Of a DNA stretch of 64,000 bases, positions 7,775-17,117 are shown piece by piece. The notes under the pieces were generated by a model that was given only the letters and a program-made list of their open reading frames with translations, had not been told where the DNA came from and ran no database searches. The first letter of the stretch is position 1. Each line of letters opens with the position of its first letter. A program made the position numbers and the translations under genes. Source of the stretch: JBNKVT01 sp050299335 (GTDB lineage Bacteria > Pseudomonadota > Alphaproteobacteria > Rhodobacterales > Rhodobacteraceae); NCBI GenBank assembly GCA_050299335.1, contig JBNKVT010000021.1:186001-250000 (forward strand), in the 5' to 3' direction.

Positions 7775-8673
7775 CGCGCTGCGGCTTCGTGGCTCTGATC
7801 GGGGAGCCGAATGCGGGGAAATCGACGCTTCTGAACCGGATGGTGGGGGCGAAGGTCTCGATTGTTACCCATAAAGTGCAGACGACGCGGGCGCGTATTC
7901 GCGGGGTGGCGCTGGAGGGCGAGGCGCAGATCGTCTTTGTTGACACGCCGGGCCTGTTCCGGCCACGGCGGCGGCTGGACCGGGCGATGGTCTCGGCGGC
8001 CTGGGCCGGGGCGGCGGATGCGGATCTCGTCGTACTGCTGGTCGAGGCGCATCGCGGGGTGACCGACGGGGTAAGGGCCATCCTTGAGGCGCTGGGCGAG
8101 AAGGCCGGGGGGCGGCGGGTGGCGCTGGCGATCAACAAGATTGATCGGGTGAAGGCGGATGTCTTGTTGGGGCTGTCGGCGGAATTGAACGGGCTTTACG
8201 AGTTCGACGCCACCTTCATGATTTCCGCCGAGAAGGGGCATGGGGTTGAGGATCTGAAGGCGTGGCTGGCCGGTAAGATGCCGGAGGGGCCGTGGCTGTA
8301 TCCCGAGGATCAGGTGGCCGATCTGCCGATGCGGATGCTGGCCGCCGAGATCACCCGCGAGAAGCTGACGCTGAGGCTGCATCAGGAATTGCCGTACCAG
8401 CTGACGGTCGAGACGGAGAGCTGGGAGGAGCGCAAGGACGGCTCGGTGCGGATCGATCAGGTGGTCTATGTGGCCCGCGACGGGCACAAGGGGATTGCGC
8501 TGGGGCCGAAGGGCGAGACGATCAAGGCGATCTCGACGGCGGCGCGCGAGGATATTGCCGAATTTCTGGGCCGCAAGGTGCATCTGTTCCTGCAGATCAA
8601 GGTGCGGCCGAAATGGCTGGAAGAGGCGGAGCGCTATTCCGAAATGGGTCTCGATTTTTCCGACGGAAACTGA
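7771..8673 (+). CDS. era: GTPase Era
   Basis: Era is an essential GTPase that binds the 3' end of 16S rRNA and helps 30S maturation. The 300-residue protein shows the P-loop GEPNAGKST (11-19), DTPG (58-61), NKID near residue 126 and a C-terminal KH domain containing GPKGETIKAISTAAR. The length fits the family. It overlaps rnc by four bases. A TGACCG/CGGTCA stem just past the stop may mark the transcript end. Confidence 0.97.
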   Translation: MTRCGFVALIGEPNAGKSTLLNRMVGAKVSIVTHKVQTTRARIRGVALEGEAQIVFVDTPGLFRPRRRLDRAMVSAAWAGAADADLVVLLVEAHRGVTDGVRAILEALGEKAGGRRVALAINKIDRVKADVLLGLSAELNGLYEFDATFMISAEKGHGVEDLKAWLAGKMPEGPWLYPEDQVADLPMRMLAAEITREKLTLRLHQELPYQLTVETESWEERKDGSVRIDQVVYVARDGHKGIALGPKGETIKAISTAAREDIAEFLGRKVHLFLQIKVRPKWLEEAERYSEMGLDFSDGN

Positions 8674-8820
8674 CCGGGCCGCACGGTCACAGTGTGACAA
8701 CAACCACACTCCGGGCTCCCATCCTGTGCTGTAGTCAAGAAAACTTGAACCGGTTCAGGTTATTGCACGTCACATGCTCACAGGTAAAACCTGTATATCC
8801 AAACGGGAGGGAGAACCCAC

Positions 8821-9249
8821 ATGTTATTGCGTACCACGACCATCGCTGCAATCAGCGCCCTGATCCTTGCGGGCTGCGCCCAGCAGGAAGAGGCGCCGGG
8901 ACCGATCCCGCTGGAGCCGGCCTACGACAAATCCGGCGGGATCATCGGTTGTGTCGGCGGCGACGGCAGGGTCCACGAACTGGACGTCCCCGGTGCGGCA
9001 CCGGCAGATCAGCGCCGCGACAATCCCTGCGATCCGCCGCGCGAATGCCGTGAGGGCTATTTCAATCCGCAGACCGGCGAATGGACCTGCCGCCCGCCGC
9101 GCGGGGAGTGCAGAGACGGCTATTTCAATCAGGCGGGTCAATGGATCTGCCGCGACGATGACGACAATGGCGGCGGTGACGATACCCCCCGCGGCGGACG
9201 CGAGCCGCAGAACCCGTTCGGCGGATCGCCGGTCGCAGGCGCGAACTGA
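8821..9249 (+). CDS. Predicted lipoprotein with tandem aromatic/Cys repeats
   Basis: A 142-residue product has a lipobox LAGC (acylated Cys19). The mature part carries two copies of a short motif: EGYFNPQTGEWTCRPP at about 78-93 and DGYFNQAGQWICRDD at about 97-111, each ending in a single cysteine and preceded by another (CRE, CRD). The tail is rich in Asp and Gly. The repeat looks like a small peptidoglycan- or surface-binding unit, but I cannot name the family. A strong GGGAGGGAG ribosome-binding site precedes the ATG. It has its own leader of about 147 bases after era. Confidence 0.75.
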   Translation: MLLRTTTIAAISALILAGCAQQEEAPGPIPLEPAYDKSGGIIGCVGGDGRVHELDVPGAAPADQRRDNPCDPPRECREGYFNPQTGEWTCRPPRGECRDGYFNQAGQWICRDDDDNGGGDDTPRGGREPQNPFGGSPVAGAN

Positions 9250-9358
9250 CCGGATCGCACGACAAGACCCGGCCTCCGGTCCCGCCGGAGGCCGGATGGG
9301 TTTCGGCTCCGCCAATTCCGGTCTTGACGCCGGTCAGCCCGCCCGGCGACATGGCGGA

Positions 9359-9688
9359 ATGGCGAGACTGACGGCAGACTTCTGGGTGAAAGCCTATCTG
9401 AACCGGCTCAGGCTGGCGGCGATCCCGGCTTTCGTCGTGGCGAAAGGGGATGCGACGGCAGGGGCGGTATTGGTGAAGCTGAACGCGCTGGACGGCACGG
9501 CGACGGTCTATCAGCGAAGTTTCAACCTCGACGGGGATCGGGTCTGGATGGTGCTGGACGAAGGCCCGGAGGCAAATGTCGACGCGGCGATTGCCCGCCA
9601 GCGCGGCTTCGATCCCGATCTCTGGGTGATCGAGGTCGAGGACCGCGAAGGGCGGTCCCTGCTCGACGAGCCGGGGTTTGTCGAGTGA
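9359..9688 (+). CDS. DUF1491 family protein
   Basis: This 109-residue protein matches DUF1491, a small cytoplasmic family common in alphaproteobacteria. Typical features are the opening RLTADFWVKAYLNRL, the central GTATVYQRSF and the end DPDLWVIEVEDREGRSLLDEPG. The biochemical role is unknown. The start at 9359 fits the family N-terminus; ribosome-binding information is weak. It lies upstream of recO on the same strand, with 285 bases between. Confidence 0.85.
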   Translation: MARLTADFWVKAYLNRLRLAAIPAFVVAKGDATAGAVLVKLNALDGTATVYQRSFNLDGDRVWMVLDEGPEANVDAAIARQRGFDPDLWVIEVEDREGRSLLDEPGFVE

Positions 9689-9913
9689 AACGGCAGATGT
9701 GCCCCTTCTCGCTATGGTCCCGGCATCGCCTTGGAAGATGGGTGAAATCACGCCCCCTGCAACACGAGGCCAAGGGCCGCCCCCGGGGGGATGCACCCCG
9801 CACCTTTCTGCGGGCCAATTCATGGCGAAATCGCTTCCCGGCGGCCGGTTTCCTTTGCGTGTCGGCCACGCGCCAGCGATCCGGAACCTATCCCCAGAGG
9901 CCGCCCTCCGCCG

Positions 9914-9950
9914 TCCCCCCCTCCCCCTGGGAGGGGGGTCAGGGGGGAGG
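9914..9950. repeat. GC-rich REP-like palindrome, copy 1
   Basis: A stretch of the form CCCCCTCCCCC-TG-GGAGGGGGG, followed by TCAGGGGGGAGG, lies just before recO. Similar sequences occur at 23427-23457, 29632-29667 and 29690-29725, all intergenic. Confidence 0.6.
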
Positions 9951-9973
9951 CCCGCGTCCGGGATGCTGAGCCC

Positions 9974-10705
9974 ATGGACTGGCGCGACGAAGGCATCCTG
10001 ATCTCGGCGCGGCCGCATGGCGAGGGCTCGGCGATACTGGAGGTGTTTACCGAGCAGCACGGGCGTCATGCCGGGCTGGTACGCGGCGGGGCGTCGCGGC
10101 GGATGGCGCCGCTGTTGCAGCCGGGCGCGCAGCTGGAAGTCGAATGGCGGGCGCGGCTGGAGGAGCATCTGGGGGCCTTCACGGTGCATCCGAAGCGGTC
10201 GCGGGCGGCGGATATTCTGGCGGACCGGGGGGCGCTGGCGGCTTTGGGCGCGATCTCGGCGCTGATCGCGCTGGCGCTGCCGGAGCGGGAGGCGCATCCG
10301 TGGCTTTATCACCGGACCGTGGCGCTGGCCGACGCGCTCGGTACCGCGCCCCACTGGCCCGCGCTCTATGTCACCTGGGAAAAGGCGCTGATCGAGGAGA
10401 TGGGGTTCGGGCTGGATTTGTCCTCCTGCGCGGCGACGGGGGGAGCGGAGGATCTGGTTTACGTGTCACCAAAGTCGGGCCGCGCGGTGAGCCGGGCCGG
10501 AGGGGCCGAATGGGCCGACCGGTTGCTGCCCCTGCCGGGGTTCCTGCGGCTGGATCAGGCCAGCGGGGCGGAGACGGCGGACGAGCTGCGCGAGGGGCTC
10601 AGGACCACGGGCTATTTCCTCGCCAACTGGATGTGTCCCGCGCTTGGGCGCGACAGGCTGCCGGAGGCGCGGGGGCGGCTGGAGGCGGTGTTCGCGCGGC
10701 TCTGA
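9974..10705 (+). CDS. recO: DNA repair protein RecO
   Basis: RecO works with RecR to load RecA onto SSB-coated single strands in the RecF pathway. The 243-residue protein begins MDWRDEGILISARPHGEGSA, the N-terminal OB-fold of RecO, and continues with a helical domain ending SGAETADELREGLRTTGYFL. The start at 9974 was chosen on the conserved N-terminus; an open frame further upstream runs through the GC-rich repeat and is not coding. The C-terminal zinc cysteines of some RecO proteins are not obvious. Confidence 0.9.
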   Translation: MDWRDEGILISARPHGEGSAILEVFTEQHGRHAGLVRGGASRRMAPLLQPGAQLEVEWRARLEEHLGAFTVHPKRSRAADILADRGALAALGAISALIALALPEREAHPWLYHRTVALADALGTAPHWPALYVTWEKALIEEMGFGLDLSSCAATGGAEDLVYVSPKSGRAVSRAGGAEWADRLLPLPGFLRLDQASGAETADELREGLRTTGYFLANWMCPALGRDRLPEARGRLEAVFARL

Positions 10706-10820
10706 GGCCACGGGGCGCAGGCAAGGCGCTTGTGACGCAAGGTTTTTCTGGTCAGGGGCCATTGGTATCGCGTAGCCTGACGCGATATTTTGTGCGCGTC
10801 GCGACGGACCGGGGTCATGT

Positions 10821-10881
10821 ATTCATTCCCGCCGGCGCGGCAGTGGTTGCGTGGCGATTGCGTTCGCTGGCGGGAATGAAT
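10821..10881. repeat. Inverted repeat with ATTCATTCC/GGAATGAAT core
   Basis: ATTCATTCCCGCC and GGCGGGAATGAAT form perfect 13-bp arms around a 35-base centre that ends TTGCGTTCGCT. The arms, the GCGTTCGC word and the following TTCGAT.GGCGC match the inner module of the composite repeat at 17879-18097. It lies between recO and the DUF2339 gene. Confidence 0.7.
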
Positions 10882-10914
10882 TCGATCCGGCGCGACAGGC
10901 ATAAGGGAGGGGAC

Positions 10915-13737
10915 ATGGAAGGTCTGGCGATCATTCTGGGTGCAGCCTTCGTCTTCGGTTTGCCGGCGGCGGTGATTTACCTGTTGATCAGCCATTCGGG
11001 ATTGAAGCGGAAAGTCGGCGAACTGGAGCGGGCCCTGCTCGCCCTTCGCGAGACCGTGCCGCCCGCATCCGCGCGCCCTGCCCCGCCGAAACCGCCTGAA
11101 CCGAAAGCCCCGCCGAAGCAGGCGACACCGATCCCCGCTCAGCCCGCCGCCCATCATGGCAAGGAGCTGAAACCGGTCTACGGGACGACGGAGAAGACAC
11201 CCGAGCCCCCTGCTCCGGCCTCTCCGCCGCCTTCTACGCCTCCTTCCGGGCCGCCTACGGCCTATGTCTTCCGGCAGGAGAAGGTCGAGGAATTCCTGCG
11301 CTGGATGGGGGCGAACTGGTTCTATGCCGTCGCCGCCGTCTCGCTGGCGCTGGCGGGGATCTTCTTTGTCCAATACGGCATCGAGAAAGGCATCCTGACG
11401 CCGCCAATGCGGGTTGCCGCTGCCGTCCTGTTCGGTCTGGCGCTGATCGGTGGCGGCGAGTTCATCCGCCGCCGCTTCGGCGATGGCGCGGACAGCCATA
11501 CCGAATACCTGCCCTCGATCCTCGCCGGAGCCGGTCTGGTAACGCTGTTCGGCGCGGTGCTGGCCGCCCGAGGCATGTACGGGCTGATCGGGGCCAACCC
11601 GGCGTTCTTCTGGCTGGTCGTGGTCGCCGCGCTGGCGGTGGTGCTGGGCTGGTTCTACGGACCGGTGCTGGCGATTGTCGGCGTCCTGGGCGCCACCGTC
11701 GCCCCGTTCCTCGTCGGCGGCGACAGTTCGATTGCCTGGACGCTCTACTACTATTTCGCGCTGATCGCGGTTGCCGGTCTGGCCATCGACACGTTCAAGC
11801 GCTGGGCGTGGCTGTCGTCGCTGTCGATCCTGTTCACCTTCCTTGCCGCCTCGCTGACCTATCTCGGCAAGACGGATGCGGTAAACTATGTCGCCTTCGC
11901 GCTGATCGTCACCGCCGCCTCGGTGATCATCCCCGAGCGCAATCTCTGGCCGAGACATGGCGGGGTTCGTCTGTTCCGGCCGGTGGTCGAGTTCTTCACC
12001 TCGTCGAAGGTCACGGAATGGCCGGAGTTTCCGGCCCGCCTCGTCGGCGGCACGGTGATCCCGACGCTGGTCGTGTGCCTGCTGATCGCCATCGAGGGCC
12101 CGGGGGAATACTGGCTGGCGATCACGGTCCTCTCGCTGCTGATCCTCGCCACCGTGTTCTGGTTCGAGGATGCCCCCGCGCTTGAAAGCCTGATCCTGCT
12201 GCCCCCGATCGTGCTTCTCTACGAGATCGCCGCCGAGGGCGTCTTCCGCGGCGAGGTGCATTACCTGTTCCGCCAGGGCATCAGCCGCGCCCCCGAGACG
12301 CTCTGGCCTCTCGATGCCTCGAAACTGCTGGCCATCGCCTGCGTCGCCGCCGTCGTGCTGGCGCTGAAATCCTGGAAACACACACCGCTGACCGTGCTCT
12401 GGGCCGCAAGTGCCGCGATCCTCGCCCCGGCAGCCACCATCGCGCTGGAGCTGTTCTGGGCTCCCGCCGACGTCATGGGCGTTGCCGCCTGGTCCTTCCA
12501 CGTCATCGCGGTGGCCGTGCTGATGACCCTGATGGCCGAACGCTTTGCCCGCCGCGAAGGACCGAGCCTGGCGGTAGCGTTGTTCGTATTGGGTGCGCTG
12601 ACGACGATCTGCCTCGCCCTGGTGCTGTTGCTGACCAAGACCGCACTGACCCTGGCGCTGGGAGTCATGGTCGTTGTCGCGTCCTGGCTGGACAAGCGCT
12701 TCGACCTCAAACCGCTGACCTGGTTCGTGCAACTGGGCGGGGTGATTGCCGCCTACCGGCTGATCCTCGATCCCGGTATTTTCTGGGCGGTCGACATCGC
12801 CCCCCTGTGGGAGATGTCGCTGAACTTCCTCGGCACCATCGGCCTTTTTGCCCTCGCCTGGAAGTTCCTGCAGGAAAGGAACCGTCTCGGTGCCATAGTG
12901 GTCATGGAATCCTCGGTATGGACGCTGTCGGGCCTGTTCTTCACTCTGCTGGTCTTCCGCCTGATCGAGGATATTTCCACCTCCGATACCGAATTCAGCC
13001 ACTGGGCCTTCGGACTTTACGCCACGGTCTGGATGCTGAGCTGCGGCAACCAGCTCTGGCGCCTGCGCGTCGGAGGGCCGCTGAAAGTGCTGCGGCTGAT
13101 CCTCGCCATCCTCACCGGCGGGCTGGCGGTGCTGTTCCTGTTCATAGCCCTGACCCTCGCCAATCCGCTCTTCGACGGTTACGAGCCGATCTACGGTATC
13201 ATCGCGGTCAACACCCTGCTCGTCGCCTACGGCCTGCCCGCCCTGGTCTTCGCCGTCGGGGCCATGAAGCTCACCCACCTGCCCCGCTGGCTGGCCAAGA
13301 CCTTCGCAATCGCCGCGTCCTTCCTCGGTGTGGTCTATATCGGCCTCGCCATCCGCCACGCCTGGCACGGGCCCTATCTGCGCGGCCCGGTCTTCGATGG
13401 CGAGCAGTATTCCTACACCATCGCCATGCTGCTCGGCGTCGTGGCGCTGTTGTTCCTCGCCATCCAGCGCCGCTCCACCGGCCTCAGGCGGCTGGCGATC
13501 TACGGCCTCGCCCCGCTGGCGATCCTCAAGGTGTTCTTCATCGACATGGCGGGGCTGGCGGGGCTGATCCGGGTGTTCTCGTTCCTGGCACTGGGGTTTG
13601 TACTGATCGGCCTGCACTGGCTCGACCGGCTGGTGGCCGCCCGGTTCGAGGAGGACGGCCCCGCCGACCCCGAGGCCCCGGAAAAACCCAATCCGAACAA
13701 GCCCGACCCCGACCCGCCCCCCGAAGCCGAAACCTGA
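10915..13737 (+). CDS. DUF2339 family large integral membrane protein
   Basis: A 940-residue protein with one N-terminal membrane segment (residues about 3-25), a proline-rich linker (about 45-120, many P-P-K-P-E and P-A-P runs), then roughly twenty or more hydrophobic segments up to about residue 910 and a short Pro/Asp/Glu tail. This architecture and the entry motif FLRWMGANWFYAVAAVSLALAG fit DUF2339, a poorly characterised family of very large bacterial membrane proteins; no enzymatic motif is visible. The start follows GGGAGGGG. It seems monocistronic, with its own leader and three hairpins after the stop. Confidence 0.88.
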   Translation: MEGLAIILGAAFVFGLPAAVIYLLISHSGLKRKVGELERALLALRETVPPASARPAPPKPPEPKAPPKQATPIPAQPAAHHGKELKPVYGTTEKTPEPPAPASPPPSTPPSGPPTAYVFRQEKVEEFLRWMGANWFYAVAAVSLALAGIFFVQYGIEKGILTPPMRVAAAVLFGLALIGGGEFIRRRFGDGADSHTEYLPSILAGAGLVTLFGAVLAARGMYGLIGANPAFFWLVVVAALAVVLGWFYGPVLAIVGVLGATVAPFLVGGDSSIAWTLYYYFALIAVAGLAIDTFKRWAWLSSLSILFTFLAASLTYLGKTDAVNYVAFALIVTAASVIIPERNLWPRHGGVRLFRPVVEFFTSSKVTEWPEFPARLVGGTVIPTLVVCLLIAIEGPGEYWLAITVLSLLILATVFWFEDAPALESLILLPPIVLLYEIAAEGVFRGEVHYLFRQGISRAPETLWPLDASKLLAIACVAAVVLALKSWKHTPLTVLWAASAAILAPAATIALELFWAPADVMGVAAWSFHVIAVAVLMTLMAERFARREGPSLAVALFVLGALTTICLALVLLLTKTALTLALGVMVVVASWLDKRFDLKPLTWFVQLGGVIAAYRLILDPGIFWAVDIAPLWEMSLNFLGTIGLFALAWKFLQERNRLGAIVVMESSVWTLSGLFFTLLVFRLIEDISTSDTEFSHWAFGLYATVWMLSCGNQLWRLRVGGPLKVLRLILAILTGGLAVLFLFIALTLANPLFDGYEPIYGIIAVNTLLVAYGLPALVFAVGAMKLTHLPRWLAKTFAIAASFLGVVYIGLAIRHAWHGPYLRGPVFDGEQYSYTIAMLLGVVALLFLAIQRRSTGLRRLAIYGLAPLAILKVFFIDMAGLAGLIRVFSFLALGFVLIGLHWLDRLVAARFEEDGPADPEAPEKPNPNKPDPDPPPEAET

Positions 13738-13749
13738 ACCCGGGTCACC

Positions 13750-13816
13750 GGGGCTTCTGAGGCCCCAGCTTCAGCTGGCAGCGATTGACGGGCCCTCGAT
13801 GGGCCCGGCGATCGCT
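13750..13816. terminator. Cluster of hairpins after the DUF2339 gene
   Basis: Three adjacent inverted repeats are present: GGGGC/GCCCC at 13750-13766, CCAGCT-TC-AGCTGG at 13765-13778, and a nested AGCGAT/ATCGCT (13780, 13811) enclosing GGGCCC-TCGAT-GGGCCC. They begin 13 bases past the stop. There is no long T-run, so a terminator role is inferred from position only. Confidence 0.4.
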
Positions 13817-13922
13817 CCCCCTCAGGAGAGGGCCTTGCCGACCGCACCGGCCCCGCCTATAAGGCCTCCATGCAAGGGATATTCGGCATCATTCGAATTA
13901 GCCGCCCGGCTCTCGACCTCTG

Positions 13923-13943
13923 AGACGCCGGGAAAAGGCGTCT
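13923..13943 (+). promoter_or_regulatory. Leader hairpin before ileS
   Basis: AGACGCC and GGCGTCT form a 7-bp stem with loop GGGAAAA, about 60 bases before the ileS start. It may be part of the ileS leader. No T-box or leader peptide rich in isoleucine is seen. Confidence 0.3.
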
Positions 13944-14001
13944 GGACCATCCGCGCCGCACTCCTTATCACCCGAAATGACCGAATGAACGGAGAGCACC
14001 G

Positions 14002-16971
14002 ATGTGCGCCGATATGCCCGACCAGCCCGATTACAAAGACACCCTGCACCTGCCGAAGACCGATTTCCCGATGCGCGCCGGTCTGCCGACCCGCGAGCCA
14101 GAATGGCTGGCGCGCTGGGAGCGGATCGGGATCTATGACCGGCTGCGCGAAAAGCCGGGCCGCACCCCCTTCACCCTCCATGATGGGCCTCCGTATGCCA
14201 ACGGCCACCTCCATATCGGCCACGGACTGAACAAGACCATCAAGGACATGATCGTGCGCTCGCACCAGATGCTGGGCCATGACAGCCGCTATGTGCCGGG
14301 CTGGGACTGCCACGGTCTGCCGATCGAATGGAAGATCGAGGAACAGTATCGCCAGAAAGGCCGCGACAAGGACGAGGTTCCGGTCATCGACTTCCGCCAG
14401 GAATGTCGCCGCTTCGCCGAGCACTGGGTCGAAATCCAGCGCGAAGAGTTCAAACGCCTCGGGATCACCGGCAACTGGGACGACCCCTACCTGACCATGG
14501 ATTTCCATGCCGAGGCGGTGATCGCGGCGGAGTTCCAGAAATTCCTCATGAACGGCAGCCTCTATCAGGGCTCGAAGCCGGTGATGTGGTCGGTGGTCGA
14601 AAAGACCGCGCTGGCCGAGGCGGAGGTCGAATATCACGACCACAAGAGCCACACGATCTGGGTGAAGTTCCCTGTCGTGAGTGCGAAGGTCGAGATGCCG
14701 CCCCTGGACGAGCCCGACGAGTTCACCGGCATGGGCCAGGAATTGCTGGCCGAGCAGCTTTCCGAGGCCAGCGTGGTGATCTGGACCACGACCCCCTGGA
14801 CCATCCCGCAGAACCGGGCGGTCTGTTTCAATCCCGAGTTGAGTTACGGGCTTTACCGGGTCACCGAGGCGCCCGAGGACAATTGGGCGAAGCGTGACGA
14901 TGTCTATCTGCTGGCCGACAACCTCGCCGCCGAAGTGATGAAGGCCGCCCGCGTCGAGGCGTTCGAACGGATGCGCGGGGTGACCAATCTGGAACTGTCG
15001 CATCTCACCTGCGCCCATCCCCTGCGCGGGGCCGAGGGCTCTGGGGCTGAGTGGGATTTCGACGTGCCGATGCTGCCCGGGGATCATGTCACCGACGAGG
15101 CCGGGACCGGCTTCGTCCATACCGCGCCCTCGCACGGGGCCGACGATTTCGAGGTGGGGCAGAAGCATGGCCTGCCGATGACCTATAACGTGCTCGAGGA
15201 CGGTTCGTTCCGGGGCGATCTGCCGTTCTTCGGCGGGGCGGTGATCTTCGATCACAAGGGCAAGGAAAAGGACGCCAACACCCGCGTCATCGACAAGCTG
15301 GCCGAGGTGGGCGGGCTGATCGCGCGGGGTCGCGTGACGCATTCCTATCCGCATTCCTGGCGGTCGAAGGCGCCCTTGATCTTCCGCAACACGCCGCAGT
15401 GGTTCGCGGCGATCGATGTGCCGGTGGGCGGGAATGACACGTTCGGCAAGACCATCCGCGAACGCGCCCTGACCGAGATCGACAATGTGAACTGGACGCC
15501 TCAGTCCGGGCGCAACCGGCTTTACTCGATGATCGAGAGCCGTCCCGACTGGGTGCTCAGCCGCCAGCGGGCCTGGGGGGTGCCGCTGACCTGTTTTATC
15601 AAGAAGGGGGCGATGCCGGACGATCCGGATTTCCTGCTGAGGAACGACGCCGTCAATGCCCGCATCGTCGAAGCTTTCGAGGCCGAGGGGGCCGATTGCT
15701 GGTATGCCGAGGGGGCCAAGGAACGCTTCCTGGGCAACGACGCCAACCCGGAGGAATACGACCAGATCTTCGACGTGCTCGATGTCTGGTTCGACAGTGG
15801 CTCCACCCACGCCTTCGTGCTGCGCGACCGCGCGGACGGCACCGAGGACGGCATCGCCGATGTCTATATGGAAGGCACCGACCAGCATCGCGGCTGGTTC
15901 CATTCCTCGCTGTTGCAGGCCTGCGGCACGATGGGCCGCGCGCCCTACCGCAATGTCGTCACCCACGGGTTCACCCTGGACGAGAAGGGCATGAAAATGT
16001 CCAAATCGCTCGGCAACACCATCGTTCCGGAAGAGATCGTCAAGCAATACGGGGCGGATATCCTGCGCCTCTGGGTCGCCCAGACCGACTACACCGCCGA
16101 CCAGCGGATCGGGCCGGAGATCCTGAAGAACGTCGCCGACAGCTATAGGCGGCTGCGCAATACGATGCGCTTCATGCTGGGCAATCTCGACGGCTGGTCC
16201 GAGGAGGAGCGGGTGGCGCCCGAGGACATGCCCGAGCTGGAGCGCTGGGTGCTGCACCGCCTTGCCGAACTCGACCAGACGGTCCGCACCGGCTACCGGG
16301 CCTTCGACTTCCAGGGCGTGTTCTCGGCCCTGTTCCAGTTCTGCACCGTGGACCTCAGCTCGGTCTATTTCGACATCCGCAAGGACGCGCTTTATTGCGA
16401 CGCAACCGGCAGCCTCCGCCGCCGCGCCGCCCGCTCGGTACTGGACCTCCTGTTCCACCGGTTGACCACCTGGCTCGCCCCGATCCTGGTGTTCACCATG
16501 GAAGACGTCTGGCTGCACCGCTATCCCGGCGAAGACAGCTCGGTGCATCTGGAGGACTTCCCCAAGACGCCTGCGGACTGGCTGAATCCCGGCCTCGCGG
16601 AAAAATGGGACACCATCCGCCGCGTCCGCCGGGTGGTGACGGCGGCTCTGGAAATCCAGCGCCGCGACAAGGTGATCGGCGCCTCGCTCGAAGCGGCACC
16701 TGTCGTGCATATCGAGGATGCCGGCATGCGGGCGGCGGTCGAAAGCACCGATTTCGCCGATCTCTGCATCACGTCGGCGGTGATCATTTCCGGCGACCCG
16801 GCGCCGGCGGAGGCGTTCCGGCTGCCGGAAACCGAGGGGATCGGCGTGGTGTTCGAGACCGCCGAGGGCGAGAAATGCCAGCGCTGCTGGAAAATCCTGC
16901 CCGATGTGGGAACCCATTCCCATCCCGGGACCTGCGCGCGCTGCGACGCGGCACTCGCCGCCGCCGGATAA
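14002..16971 (+). CDS. ileS: Isoleucine-tRNA ligase
   Basis: IleRS attaches isoleucine to tRNA-Ile and edits valine. The 989-residue protein has the HIGH motif at 71-74, the GWDCHGLPIEWK segment, a large CP1 editing domain containing TTPWTIPQNRAV, the KMSKS motif at about 665-669 and a C-terminal zinc finger (Cys959, Cys962, Cys978, Cys981). The zinc finger marks the eubacterial rather than eukaryote-like IleRS type. GGAGAG before 14002 supports the start; a second ATG four codons later is possible. It is preceded by its own leader and is followed by the FkbM gene. Confidence 0.97.
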   Translation: MCADMPDQPDYKDTLHLPKTDFPMRAGLPTREPEWLARWERIGIYDRLREKPGRTPFTLHDGPPYANGHLHIGHGLNKTIKDMIVRSHQMLGHDSRYVPGWDCHGLPIEWKIEEQYRQKGRDKDEVPVIDFRQECRRFAEHWVEIQREEFKRLGITGNWDDPYLTMDFHAEAVIAAEFQKFLMNGSLYQGSKPVMWSVVEKTALAEAEVEYHDHKSHTIWVKFPVVSAKVEMPPLDEPDEFTGMGQELLAEQLSEASVVIWTTTPWTIPQNRAVCFNPELSYGLYRVTEAPEDNWAKRDDVYLLADNLAAEVMKAARVEAFERMRGVTNLELSHLTCAHPLRGAEGSGAEWDFDVPMLPGDHVTDEAGTGFVHTAPSHGADDFEVGQKHGLPMTYNVLEDGSFRGDLPFFGGAVIFDHKGKEKDANTRVIDKLAEVGGLIARGRVTHSYPHSWRSKAPLIFRNTPQWFAAIDVPVGGNDTFGKTIRERALTEIDNVNWTPQSGRNRLYSMIESRPDWVLSRQRAWGVPLTCFIKKGAMPDDPDFLLRNDAVNARIVEAFEAEGADCWYAEGAKERFLGNDANPEEYDQIFDVLDVWFDSGSTHAFVLRDRADGTEDGIADVYMEGTDQHRGWFHSSLLQACGTMGRAPYRNVVTHGFTLDEKGMKMSKSLGNTIVPEEIVKQYGADILRLWVAQTDYTADQRIGPEILKNVADSYRRLRNTMRFMLGNLDGWSEEERVAPEDMPELERWVLHRLAELDQTVRTGYRAFDFQGVFSALFQFCTVDLSSVYFDIRKDALYCDATGSLRRRAARSVLDLLFHRLTTWLAPILVFTMEDVWLHRYPGEDSSVHLEDFPKTPADWLNPGLAEKWDTIRRVRRVVTAALEIQRRDKVIGASLEAAPVVHIEDAGMRAAVESTDFADLCITSAVIISGDPAPAEAFRLPETEGIGVVFETAEGEKCQRCWKILPDVGTHSHPGTCARCDAALAAAG

Positions 16972-17117
16972 TTTCGCTCGGCCCCCGAAGGGCGGCACTT
17001 GGCCCGCTTTGTTTGCCGGGCGCATCGGGTCCCTGCCGGGCAGCGGCCATAATCCTGCCGGACGGGAGCTTTAGGGCGACGAGAACCACGCACCGGAATG
17101 TGAAAAGGGCCGGAAAC

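Noticed and set aside
9689..9973. Open frames before recO, including an 87-residue one
   Set aside because: Proline/Arg/Gly-rich, run into the GC-rich repeat, and have no ribosome-binding site. The region is treated as non-coding.
10612..13617. About 1000-codon minus-strand open frame opposite the DUF2339 gene
   Set aside because: Mirror of a membrane protein, extreme in Gln, Asp, Gly and Arg. The plus-strand frame has a good ribosome-binding site and family match.
13923..13943. T-box or peptide attenuator for ileS
   Set aside because: The hairpin is short, there is no T-box sequence and no isoleucine-rich leader peptide.
13822..17025. Long minus-strand open frame opposite ileS
   Set aside because: Antisense of ileS; no motifs.
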